A DNA stretch of 64,000 bases from Pedobacter sp. W3I1 (lineage in GTDB: Bacteria > Bacteroidota > Bacteroidia > Sphingobacteriales > Sphingobacteriaceae), in the NCBI RefSeq assembly GCF_030816015.1, contig NZ_JAUSXN010000001.1:2170001-2234000 (forward strand). Direction: 5' to 3'. A program made the translations under genes and the position numbers. The first letter of the stretch is position 1. Each line of letters opens with the position of its first letter. This document shows, piece by piece, positions 27,207 to 34,978 of this stretch. Below the pieces are notes generated by a model. The model was not told the origin of the DNA. It searched no databases and saw only the letters and a list, made by a program, of their open reading frames with translations.

Positions 27207-30200
27207 ATGAAAAAGAAACTGATTTTATCCGTAATTTTATTTATTGCCTTTTTTTGTGCAAAGGCCCAGTTGTCTTTAAATACCTACAGTGGGCAGGCTG
27301 AAATTAGCGACCCTCAAAGCATTACGCTTACCGATGGTTTCTTTGCGCCCTCAGGCAGTAACCTTCGGATATTTATAGGACAGAGTTCCTTTACCTGTAC
27401 ACCTCTGGGAGCCGTTTTAAGTGGTAATCAAAATTATGTAAGTGCAAAAGTATTCAGAATCCCAGGTGTAATGAATGCTAACGATGCGTCTGCTGCAAGT
27501 TTAACAAATTGTGATGTAACGCAGACTGTTCAATATTTTGATGGGCTAGGTAGACCTTCTCAAACCGTATCCATAAGAGCTAACCCTTTAGGGAATAGAG
27601 ATGTTATCCAACCTTTTGAGTATGATTTTGTTGGGCGTGAGGTTAGAAAGTTCCTGCCTTATACAACATCCGTTAGTGCACCAGGATCTTATAGTCCTGT
27701 TGATCTTTATGCACAGGGACAATTTTATGGCTTAAGCGGGCAGGATTATAAGAGTAATGTTGCGCCTTTTTCAACAACCGTTTTCGAATCGTCGCCGCTA
27801 AACAGGGTATTGGAACAGGGTGCTCCAGGTGCAGTTTGGCAGCCTGCAGCCACAAGAGATGATAATCAGGGCAGAACTGTTTTAACAGAGTATAAGAGCA
27901 ATACAAATGTTTCTGGTATATACAAGGTGAAAAATTATTTCGCCAGCTCGCCATCAAACACACATGTTAGGAATTTGGTAGATTTGGGCTGGTATCGTGC
28001 AAACAAGCTACGCTTAACCATTACAAAGGATGAGAACTGGACGGCAGACAAAGGCAAAGCCGGAACCGTTGAAGAATATCAGGACCGCGATGGACATATT
28101 GTGCTCAAAAGGCACTGGCAGACAGACGACACAGAGTTATCTACCTATTATGTTTATGATGATTGGGACAATTTATGTTTTGTGCTTCCACCAAATGCAA
28201 ATGATGGGGCAGCTATTAGCCTTTCCAAACTGAATAACCTTTGTTATCAATATAAATATGATGCAAAGGGCAGGCTAGTTGAAAAAAAGGTTCCAGGGAA
28301 GGGATGGGAATATATGATATACAACAAGACCGATCAATTGGTTGCCAGCCAGGATTCTGTTCAGCGGATCAAAGGACCATTTCAACAGGCTTCCTTTTTT
28401 AAATATGATATCCAGAATAGGACAATCGTTACAGGTACTTTTCAAGTTGCAGGCGATATTGGCACCAACCAAAGAATCAGTCTGCAGAATATGGTTGATA
28501 ATCAATCTACTGCCTGGGAAATCCGGACCACTTCTGGTAATGGTTATAGCAACACGTGTTTTCCGATGAATAATACCACTGCCCTGACTATCAATTATTA
28601 TGATGGTTATGATAATATTCCTGGAATGCCTTATACTTTTGTAGCACCTTCAAATGCAAGTAGGATAACCAGGGGCCTTCCAACGGCGACAAAAACAGCT
28701 GTGTTGAATAATACAAACCATTATCTGTGGAATGCAAATTTTTATGATAACAACGGTCAGATAATTACCGGCTTTGAAGAACATTATAAATCTGGAGAGA
28801 TTAATGAGAATAATTATGATAGGGTTACAAGTACTTATAATTTTTCTGGGCAGACAACAAATAGTTTAAGAGAACATTACATTAATAATGCAGGAAACCA
28901 ACAAATGAGGTTGAGCATCAAAAATCGCTACATTTATGATCATACAGGTCGTAAGATTAAAACCTGGCAAAAAATGACAAACGGTGGGCAGGCAAGCGAT
29001 ATAGAGGTGCTTATTTCAAAAATGGATTATAATGAATTAGGTCAGCTCAAGAAACGCAATCTCCATTCTACTGATAGTTTAAATTTTGCACAGTCTATTG
29101 ATTATACTTATAATGAAAGAGGATGGATGCAGTCGGCATCAGCACCGTTATTTGCCATGGAGTTAAAGTACAACAATGGTACGTATAAACAGTTTAATGG
29201 AAATATCGCTAACCAACTTTGGGGTACACCCGGGAGCCTCAACAAAAGTTATACTTACCAGTATGATTTTCTGAATAGATTAACACAGGGCGTTTCAACG
29301 GAGAACAATAGTGAAATTATAACCTATGACAAAGTTGGTAATATTACACACCTGGATCGTGTAGCTATAGGTACAAGTATAGATAATCTTAGTTACAACT
29401 ATGTTAATGGTACAGGAATAACCGATCAATTGCAGACCATTGATGATTCTACTAACGACACTCAAGGACAGAAGCCAGGAACTTTCGGGTATAATTATGA
29501 TGGGAATGGGAATATGCTAACCGATAATAGCAAAGGAATAGCCATTACATACAACCTTTTAAATTTACCGCAAAGCATTGCAGCAAAAAATATAACGTAT
29601 TTTTATTCGGCCAGTGGAGAAAAGCTGCGCACATTAATAAATGGTTCTGCGAGAGAATATATTAACGGGATCCATTACGAAGGAACAGATATCAATTTTG
29701 TACAGACAGAAGAAGGAAGAGCAATCCCTAACGGGTTATCTGCTTATAGTTATGAATACACAATAGGTGATCATCTTGGTAACAGCAGAGTTGGCTTCAC
29801 TACTGGTTCTGGAAACGCCATATCCGTGCAGATTAATAATTATTTTCCATTTGGAATGGAGACTCCAGGAGGATCAGTCGTATCTCCGAAAAATAATTAT
29901 CTTTACAATAAAAAGGAGTTTCAGGAAGATATGGGGCTTTACGATTATGGCGCTAGGTTCTATGACCCGGTTATTGGTAGGTGGATTTCGGTTGATCCCA
30001 AAGCTGAGCAAGGTCGAAGATGGTCAGTATATAATTATACTTTCGATAATCCAATAAAATTTACTGACCCTGATGGAATGTGGCCTTGGCCAAGTTGGAC
30101 GAACATAAAGAAGCAATTTACTAATATGGTCAAAAAACTACCAAAAATTCAAGTATCAAGTAAAGTAAGCTTTGGTGTTCAAGCTGGGGCTACAATAGCT

Positions 30201-30626
30201 AGTGTTGCCTCTGTTGACGTGTCACCTTTAGTTTTTACTCTTGCAGAAACGAAACACAAATTGAATAAAGGCCACTATACTAGTTCTGCATCATTTCCTA
30301 AGAAAGTGGATGGAATAAAAACTGAAAGTAAAGTTGGACTTAACATTTTAGGCTCAAGCATTGAAGCTGGAGGTAAATTTAATCTACATCCGGAAGATGG
30401 TATGTATTCTACGAATAATACCACTGTAGTTAAAGTTGGAGGGGTATTTAAAGAGTCTTTTCTTAAGTCAGTTAGCGAGACAAAGATTAGTACTTCATTA
30501 AGTCGAAGCTATGCTTCACAAGAAGTTTATGAAACGCATTATGGAGCAACAAAAAAAACTCAGGAAAATGAAATTAAATTTTCTATTAAGCTTTTTGTTG
30601 GTGTTGAATTAAAGATAAATTACTAA
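27207..30626 (+). CDS. RHS-repeat toxin, second copy, with a glycine/serine-rich membrane-active-looking tip
   Basis: 1139 residues. Signal peptide (ILFIAFFCAKA/Q), DUF6443-type region (VQYFDGLGRPSQTVSIRANP), YD repeats, RHS core (YEYTIGDHLGNSRVGF, YNKKEFQEDMGLYDYGAR, FYDPVIGRWISVDPKAEQG) to DPDGM at 954-958. The tip (959-1139) differs completely from the first toxin: a basic amphipathic start (WTNIKKQFTNMVKKLPK), an Ala/Val-rich stretch (SFGVQAGATIASVASVDVS) and alternating strands ending IKLFVGVELKINY. No nuclease or transferase motif is seen. The neighbouring immunity protein is a four-helix membrane protein, which suggests the tip attacks the membrane. Confidence 0.88.
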   Translation: MKKKLILSVILFIAFFCAKAQLSLNTYSGQAEISDPQSITLTDGFFAPSGSNLRIFIGQSSFTCTPLGAVLSGNQNYVSAKVFRIPGVMNANDASAASLTNCDVTQTVQYFDGLGRPSQTVSIRANPLGNRDVIQPFEYDFVGREVRKFLPYTTSVSAPGSYSPVDLYAQGQFYGLSGQDYKSNVAPFSTTVFESSPLNRVLEQGAPGAVWQPAATRDDNQGRTVLTEYKSNTNVSGIYKVKNYFASSPSNTHVRNLVDLGWYRANKLRLTITKDENWTADKGKAGTVEEYQDRDGHIVLKRHWQTDDTELSTYYVYDDWDNLCFVLPPNANDGAAISLSKLNNLCYQYKYDAKGRLVEKKVPGKGWEYMIYNKTDQLVASQDSVQRIKGPFQQASFFKYDIQNRTIVTGTFQVAGDIGTNQRISLQNMVDNQSTAWEIRTTSGNGYSNTCFPMNNTTALTINYYDGYDNIPGMPYTFVAPSNASRITRGLPTATKTAVLNNTNHYLWNANFYDNNGQIITGFEEHYKSGEINENNYDRVTSTYNFSGQTTNSLREHYINNAGNQQMRLSIKNRYIYDHTGRKIKTWQKMTNGGQASDIEVLISKMDYNELGQLKKRNLHSTDSLNFAQSIDYTYNERGWMQSASAPLFAMELKYNNGTYKQFNGNIANQLWGTPGSLNKSYTYQYDFLNRLTQGVSTENNSEIITYDKVGNITHLDRVAIGTSIDNLSYNYVNGTGITDQLQTIDDSTNDTQGQKPGTFGYNYDGNGNMLTDNSKGIAITYNLLNLPQSIAAKNITYFYSASGEKLRTLINGSAREYINGIHYEGTDINFVQTEEGRAIPNGLSAYSYEYTIGDHLGNSRVGFTTGSGNAISVQINNYFPFGMETPGGSVVSPKNNYLYNKKEFQEDMGLYDYGARFYDPVIGRWISVDPKAEQGRRWSVYNYTFDNPIKFTDPDGMWPWPSWTNIKKQFTNMVKKLPKIQVSSKVSFGVQAGATIASVASVDVSPLVFTLAETKHKLNKGHYTSSASFPKKVDGIKTESKVGLNILGSSIEAGGKFNLHPEDGMYSTNNTTVVKVGGVFKESFLKSVSETKISTSLSRSYASQEVYETHYGATKKTQENEIKFSIKLFVGVELKINY

Positions 30627-30629
30627 CTA

Positions 30630-31070
30630 ATGAATAAAGATTTGGGATTCAAGAGTGTTTTTAAAGATATAATTAAATATTTTAGCACAGAGGAGTTATT
30701 TTTTGGACTAGCAACGGTAGTAACGGTTGTTAGTCCATATAACTCTATAGTTCCAGCGCTTACCACTCTAATATTATTAGCATTTTATTATTTTTTCTTT
30801 GGGTGGTTCATGTTCCGCAATGAAAGGAAGACAAATTTTTTATTCTCAATTATTGCAGGTATTGTCTATTCGGTTTGCTTAGTTAGTATAGCTATTATTA
30901 TTACTGGTGATTTCTATAAAACGTTCTTTTATATCATGCAGTTTATAATATTAGTTGTTTACTATATTTACTTAAGTAAGTTGAAAAATATTGGATTCTA
31001 TAGGAGTTCCCATTACATTCGCATAGGGATTATTATAGCTTTAAATGTTTATCTGTACATTATTAAATAA
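30630..31070 (+). CDS. Four-helix membrane protein, probable immunity to the second RHS toxin
   Basis: 146 residues, starting 3 bp after the toxin stop. Four hydrophobic segments: about 25-45 (LFFGLATVVTVVSPY), 48-66 (LTTLILLAFYYFFFGWFMF), 73-95 (FSIIAGIVYSVCLVSIAIII) and 100-118 (FYIMQFIILVVYYIYL), with a fifth possible at the C-terminus (IGIIIALNVYLYII). The DNA is markedly AT-rich. Integral membrane immunity proteins typically guard against pore-forming or lipid-attacking toxins, so gene and tip fit each other. No family recognised. Confidence 0.65.
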   Translation: MNKDLGFKSVFKDIIKYFSTEELFFGLATVVTVVSPYNSIVPALTTLILLAFYYFFFGWFMFRNERKTNFLFSIIAGIVYSVCLVSIAIIITGDFYKTFFYIMQFIILVVYYIYLSKLKNIGFYRSSHYIRIGIIIALNVYLYIIK

Positions 31071-31553
31071 TATACTTATTTCTCAGAGACCATTGAGGAA
31101 TAAGTAGAGTTGTAGTATAAGCTAGGCAGGTATGCTGAAGCTTTGCTGTTATTGTTCCTACTGCATTTATAAGTTTATTAATCAGTACCTAGACCCGCGC
31201 ATGGTAGAGGCCTAAAGGAAGTCATGGCAGATGAAGAAGTTGGAGTAGATTTTACAGAATTGAGATTGAGCCAGGAGCTAAAGTGTACCTTAGTAGCGGT
31301 TTATAGTTAATATCCCTCTACTGGTCTTAACATCTCGCTATTTCAGGACTAGACAAGTATAATACATAACAAAGCCCAGCAGAAACGCTGGGCTTTGTTT
31401 TTTAATCAGCCGAGTTAACTTGAGTCTGATTCATTTCGTTTCAACAAAATTTTAAAACCTTATTTTTTCAATTTCACCTTAATATTTATGCATGAGCTTG
31501 GATATTTTTCTAAAAAAAAGGCTTTGATATGTGAGTTAATAAAATTCCAAAAT
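31071..31553. other. Decayed stretch behind the second RHS locus
   Basis: No gene. The minus strand around 31130-31170 reads INKLINAVGTITAKLQ, resembling the Myb/HTH-like remnant at 13004-13160. A worn copy of the 25-bp palindrome starts at 31322 (TGGTCTTAAC ATCTC, right arm lost). So the same debris set follows both RHS/immunity modules. The strong terminator at 31369 ends the region; the 150 bp after it show nothing. Confidence 0.4.
31369..31404 (+). terminator. Rho-independent terminator
   Basis: ACAAAGCCCAGC (31369-31380) pairs exactly with GCTGGGCTTTGT (31387-31398) around a 6-base loop, followed by TTTTT. It is the strongest terminator in the window and separates the second RHS locus from the fibre operon. 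Confidence 0.85.
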
Positions 31554-31645
31554 AAAGTCATCACGCCAAAAGCCCATAATATCACTCGATATCGCACGTT
31601 CGTCAAAAAGATTTTTCTTTTTTGGTGATATATGCTAGTTTAAAC
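31554..31645 (+). promoter_or_regulatory. Promoter D: 21-bp-period operator upstream of the three-gene fibre operon
   Basis: Units start at 31554 (AAAGTCATC), 31575 (CATAATATC) and 31596 (ACGTTCGTC), with linkers ACGCCAAAAGCC and ACTCGATATCGC. The -7-like TAGTTTAA starts at 31636, exactly 32 bases after the end of the last unit, as in promoter E. The gene starts 142 bp after the last unit. Confidence 0.7.
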
Positions 31646-31745
31646 ACAAATAATATCAATCAAATATATAATGAATTTATATTCTGTAGTTTTCGATTAT
31701 ACCAATCTTTAAAATAAATAAATATAAAAATACGACAATAAAAAA

Positions 31746-32606
31746 ATGAAATACTTAAAATTTTTGTTCCTGCTTTTATCCCTACAGGTATTCTCTTTGT
31801 TGAGCTATGCCCAAACACCAGAATTTTATTTTAATGGCGCAGCAGATGTGATTTTTCGCTTTCCAGCGCGGGGTACTGGCGGCAGGGCCTTGGTGCATGA
31901 TGCCAGTAATGTTTTTAGTCTAAACTATGGCGGCGATTTTACCGGAGGCACACGCATTGGCAACGGATTTAACATCGCCAACGATGGAAGTTTCCGTGCT
32001 TTCGATAAACTGTTCTTTTCTTCTGAAGGTAATCTGGGGATCGGAACACTCAATCCCGAAGTACCACTTACTGTATATGGGAAATCACATTTTTATCCAA
32101 GCAGAATCGGAACAGGAGATGCAAGGGCTTTCTGTATAGACAAAGAGTTTAATCCCATGAGTTTTATGAACAACGATTATCCTATCATCTTAAAAACGGG
32201 GGGAGGTAATCAACCCCTTATACTGAATGCCGCAAGGGTAGGAATAGGAACGGCTAATCCGCAAGAAACACTCTCGGTTAACGGCAACATCCGTGCAAAA
32301 GAAATTAAGGTAGAAGCCACCAACTGGCCCGATTATGTTTTTGAAGCGGGTTACAATGTTGGAACGTTGAAAGGATTGGAAAGTTATATTAAAACAAATA
32401 AACATCTGCCAGAAATACCAGGTGCGGCTGAAGTAGAAAAAGAAGGTATTCAGCTGGGAGAGATGAATAAATTATTATTAAAGAAAATAGAAGAACTGAC
32501 TATGCATTTGATTGAAAAGGAAAATCAGTTAGATATCCAAGGTAAATTGATTTTGAAAATTGAAGAAAGATTAAGAAAACTTGAAACCAGCCCAAAACGA
32601 AAATGA
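31746..32606 (+). CDS. Secreted tail-fibre-like protein with WPDYVF/coiled-coil C-terminal module
   Basis: 286 residues. Signal peptide 1-22 (QVFSLLSYA/Q). Variable domain about 25-165 with a fibre strand repeat GNLGIGTLNPEVPLTVYGKS in the middle, then RVGIGTANPQETLSVNGNI and the shared module (NWPDYVF, YNVGTLKGLESYI, NKHLPEIPGA, LGEMNKLLLKKIEELT, coiled coil). The module's DNA is nearly identical to that of the next gene (32275-32490 versus 33345-33560, only a few changes) although the front halves are unrelated. First gene of an operon behind promoter D. A 25-codon frame overlaps its stop (32603-32680) and looks like shifted coiled-coil sequence rather than a gene. Confidence 0.8.
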   Translation: MKYLKFLFLLLSLQVFSLLSYAQTPEFYFNGAADVIFRFPARGTGGRALVHDASNVFSLNYGGDFTGGTRIGNGFNIANDGSFRAFDKLFFSSEGNLGIGTLNPEVPLTVYGKSHFYPSRIGTGDARAFCIDKEFNPMSFMNNDYPIILKTGGGNQPLILNAARVGIGTANPQETLSVNGNIRAKEIKVEATNWPDYVFEAGYNVGTLKGLESYIKTNKHLPEIPGAAEVEKEGIQLGEMNKLLLKKIEELTMHLIEKENQLDIQGKLILKIEERLRKLETSPKRK

Positions 32607-32713
32607 AAAAAGATAACATTGATCGTATCGATTCGCAAGACAAAGTAATCAAGAACTTAACAAAATCAACTAAGAAATAAATCATTTAATATTAACATTT
32701 ATATACGCTCTAA

Positions 32714-33697
32714 ATGAAAACCAACATCAAAAAACTAGTGAATACATTGGTAATTGCACTAGTATTTTATTCTACTACCACGTTTGGCCAAACCGCTGCT
32801 AGTTTAAATCAGTTTGCAATTGCTTATAGTTCTGGTGATGCTTTTAATTTTTCGGGTAATACCGTTCCACACTATGGCTTAGGATGGTACAATGAGGCTC
32901 CAACTCCGGCGCCGTTTGCTTATTTTTCCGGATATGCTGGGGTGAGATTTTTTACTGAAGGACAATCCAGAATGTTTTTAGATAAGAACGGCAACCTTGG
33001 ACTTGGAACATCCAGCAATCTAAGCCGGTTGCATATTACAGGAGGAGACGAATCGATTACCTTAGGCGATTATAATAGTCCAAATATCGCCAAAGGGATA
33101 TACTTTCCCGGATTTAGGGATGTTATCCCTAATTATTTTGGTGCTTCGATTGAATCGGTACCGGATTGGATTTGTTGTGGTGGATTCCCTGCAGCAACGG
33201 GTTATCCAGGGATACGGAATATGGGCCTGAACTTTAATGTACATGGGAATGTTGATGTAGCAGACAGTAAGTTAACTGCAATGGCGATCAATTCTAATGG
33301 TAATGTAGGCATTGGAACGATAATGCCCAGAGAACGCCTTTCTGTTAACGGCAACATCCGTGCAAAAGAAATTAAGGTAGAAGCCACCAATTGGCCAGAT
33401 TATGTTTTTGAAGCGGGTTACAATGTTGGAACGTTGAAAGGATTGGAAAGTTATATTAAAACAAATAAACATCTGCCCGAAATACCAGGTGCGGCTGAAG
33501 TAGAAAAAGAAGGTATTCAGCTGGGAGAGATGAATAAATTATTATTAAAGAAAATAGAAGAACTTACGCTCCATCTTATAGAGAAAGAAAAAGAAATTAA
33601 CGAAATAAAAGTTGCTCAGACCGCTTCTCAGAAAAAGGCTGCCGAAGATTTAGCCGTGGTGTTAAGCAGGCTTTCTGCATTAGAGAAATCAAAATAA
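32714..33697 (+). CDS. Secreted tail-fibre-like protein with WPDYVF/coiled-coil C-terminal module
   Basis: 327 residues. Signal peptide 1-25 (FYSTTTFG/Q). A large variable domain (about 30-205) rich in Gly, Tyr and Phe, with a DWICCGGFPAATGYPG loop containing an unusual Cys-Cys pair, and fibre repeats GNLGLGTSSN and GNVGIGTIMPRERLSVNGNI. The shared module is followed by a longer coiled coil (EINEIKVAQTASQKKAAEDL...). The module is almost identical in DNA to the preceding gene, which points to recent gene conversion. Second gene of the fibre operon (107 bp after the first, 30 bp before the third). Confidence 0.8.
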   Translation: MKTNIKKLVNTLVIALVFYSTTTFGQTAASLNQFAIAYSSGDAFNFSGNTVPHYGLGWYNEAPTPAPFAYFSGYAGVRFFTEGQSRMFLDKNGNLGLGTSSNLSRLHITGGDESITLGDYNSPNIAKGIYFPGFRDVIPNYFGASIESVPDWICCGGFPAATGYPGIRNMGLNFNVHGNVDVADSKLTAMAINSNGNVGIGTIMPRERLSVNGNIRAKEIKVEATNWPDYVFEAGYNVGTLKGLESYIKTNKHLPEIPGAAEVEKEGIQLGEMNKLLLKKIEELTLHLIEKEKEINEIKVAQTASQKKAAEDLAVVLSRLSALEKSK

Positions 33698-33727
33698 CCA
33701 TTTCCAATAATTTAATCTATTAAATGT

Positions 33728-34675
33728 ATGATCAATAAATATTACTTCATCTGGCTTCTTGCATCTCCTTTTGGACTGATGGCCCAAAATACGCTACCTA
33801 CAAATGGTAGTGTAGGTATCAATACTTTAAATCCGGCAATGCCGCTTGATGTAAATGGGGATGCTAACATTGGAAATACAACAGATCGCTTTTATCTCCG
33901 TATTTCTTCTTCGCTTTTCCCCGAGCTTCGATTCCGGACACCAACAGATAATGAGGTGATCCGTTTGGGCGTTGTGGTTGGGCAGCAAGATTTCCCGGCT
34001 GCTGATGGAGATTTTTATATTTACTCGGCTGCAACGGGCACAATGCCATTTGTTGCGAAGAAAAATGGGAACATCAGTCTGGTAGCCACCAGTGGCTCTA
34101 CAGGCATCGGTATCACTGATCCGAAATACAAACTCAATGTGGCGCAGGATATTACAATGAACACGGATATAGATGTTGCCCAGTTTGGTGTTTCTGGTAG
34201 CAGCGATCCAGCCAAACGTGTGGTGATGGGCTATGATGTAAATGGTGCGGGTTTTGGTTTTATCAAAGCAGGGTGGTTTCAGCACCAATGGACCAATCTG
34301 GCGCTACAGCCTAATGGCGGTAATGTTGGGATCGGTATTACCAACCCTGCAGAGAAACTTGCCGTAAATGGAAATATCCGTGCTAAAGAGGTGAAAGTAG
34401 AAGCTGCCAACTGGCCTGATTATGTTTTTAAAAAAGAATATCAGCTCACTCCATTATCTGAAATAGAAAAATATATCAATACAAACGGGCATTTGCCTGA
34501 AATCCCATCAGCGCTCGAGGTTCAGAAAGAAGGTATTGCTTTAGGCGAGCTTAACAATACCCTTGTAAAGAAAATAGAAGAACTTACACTCCATCTTATT
34601 GAACAACAAAAACAACTCACTGAGCAAGGAAAGCTGATTAAAGAACTCCAGGAAAAATCTACAGCAAAAAAATAA
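33728..34675 (+). CDS. Secreted tail-fibre-like protein with WPDYVF/coiled-coil C-terminal module
   Basis: 315 residues. The signal peptide ends at about residue 19 (ASPFGLMA/Q). The mature N-terminus NTLPTNGSVGINTLNPAMPL is a fibre repeat. Two more repeats (GSTGIGITDPKYKLNV, GNVGIGITNPAEKLAVNGNI) divide the variable region. Shared module: AEAANWPDYVF-type block, NGHLPEIPSA (Gly for Lys), LGELNNTLVKKIEELT and a Gln-rich coiled coil. Third gene of the operon, followed by a terminator at 34734. Confidence 0.8.
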   Translation: MINKYYFIWLLASPFGLMAQNTLPTNGSVGINTLNPAMPLDVNGDANIGNTTDRFYLRISSSLFPELRFRTPTDNEVIRLGVVVGQQDFPAADGDFYIYSAATGTMPFVAKKNGNISLVATSGSTGIGITDPKYKLNVAQDITMNTDIDVAQFGVSGSSDPAKRVVMGYDVNGAGFGFIKAGWFQHQWTNLALQPNGGNVGIGITNPAEKLAVNGNIRAKEVKVEAANWPDYVFKKEYQLTPLSEIEKYINTNGHLPEIPSALEVQKEGIALGELNNTLVKKIEELTLHLIEQQKQLTEQGKLIKELQEKSTAKK

Positions 34676-34733
34676 TTTAAATGCTTTTTTAAAGGCATTT
34701 AGCTTTAATGAATATTCGGTTCTGTCTCAAAAA

Positions 34734-34767
34734 AACAGGTGCAGTATAAAATGCGCCTGTTTTTTTA
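34734..34767 (+). terminator. Rho-independent terminator after the fibre operon
   Basis: AACAGGTGCA (34734-34743) pairs with TGCGCCTGTT (34752-34761; one G-T pair), 8-base loop, followed by six T. Confidence 0.75.
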
Positions 34768-34836
34768 TTGCCAATAATTTTTGTTTCCTAAAGCAAAAAT
34801 TATGCTATATAACAACGTTTTCGTAACAGGCAAATT

Positions 34837-34928
34837 TCGTTCGTCACTCCAAAACGCAAGAATATCACCTCAAAAGCATCGTTCGTCAAAAAGATTCTTT
34901 AAAAATAAATCATTCGTGTAGTTTTAAC
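34837..34928 (+). promoter_or_regulatory. Promoter E: 21-bp-period operator upstream of a single fibre gene
   Basis: Units start at 34837 (TCGTTCGTC), 34858 (AAGAATATC) and 34879 (TCGTTCGTC), with linkers ACTCCAAAACGC and ACCTCAAAAGCA. The -7-like TAGTTTTA starts at 34919, 32 bases after the end of the last unit. The gene starts 92 bp after the last unit. Confidence 0.7.
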
Positions 34929-34978
34929 AGATAGCCATCACATTACTGATGATGAATTTTTCCAGATAAATTATTCTT

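Noticed and set aside
32603..32680. 25-codon frame overlapping a fibre gene stop
   Set aside because: Lysine-rich shifted coiled-coil-like sequence without its own ribosome site; more likely the former end of the fibre gene than a microprotein.
5112..34928. 21-bp-period repeats as a possible CRISPR array
   Set aside because: Only three units per site, the 'spacers' are constant between sites, and each array sits just upstream of a gene; an operator fits better.
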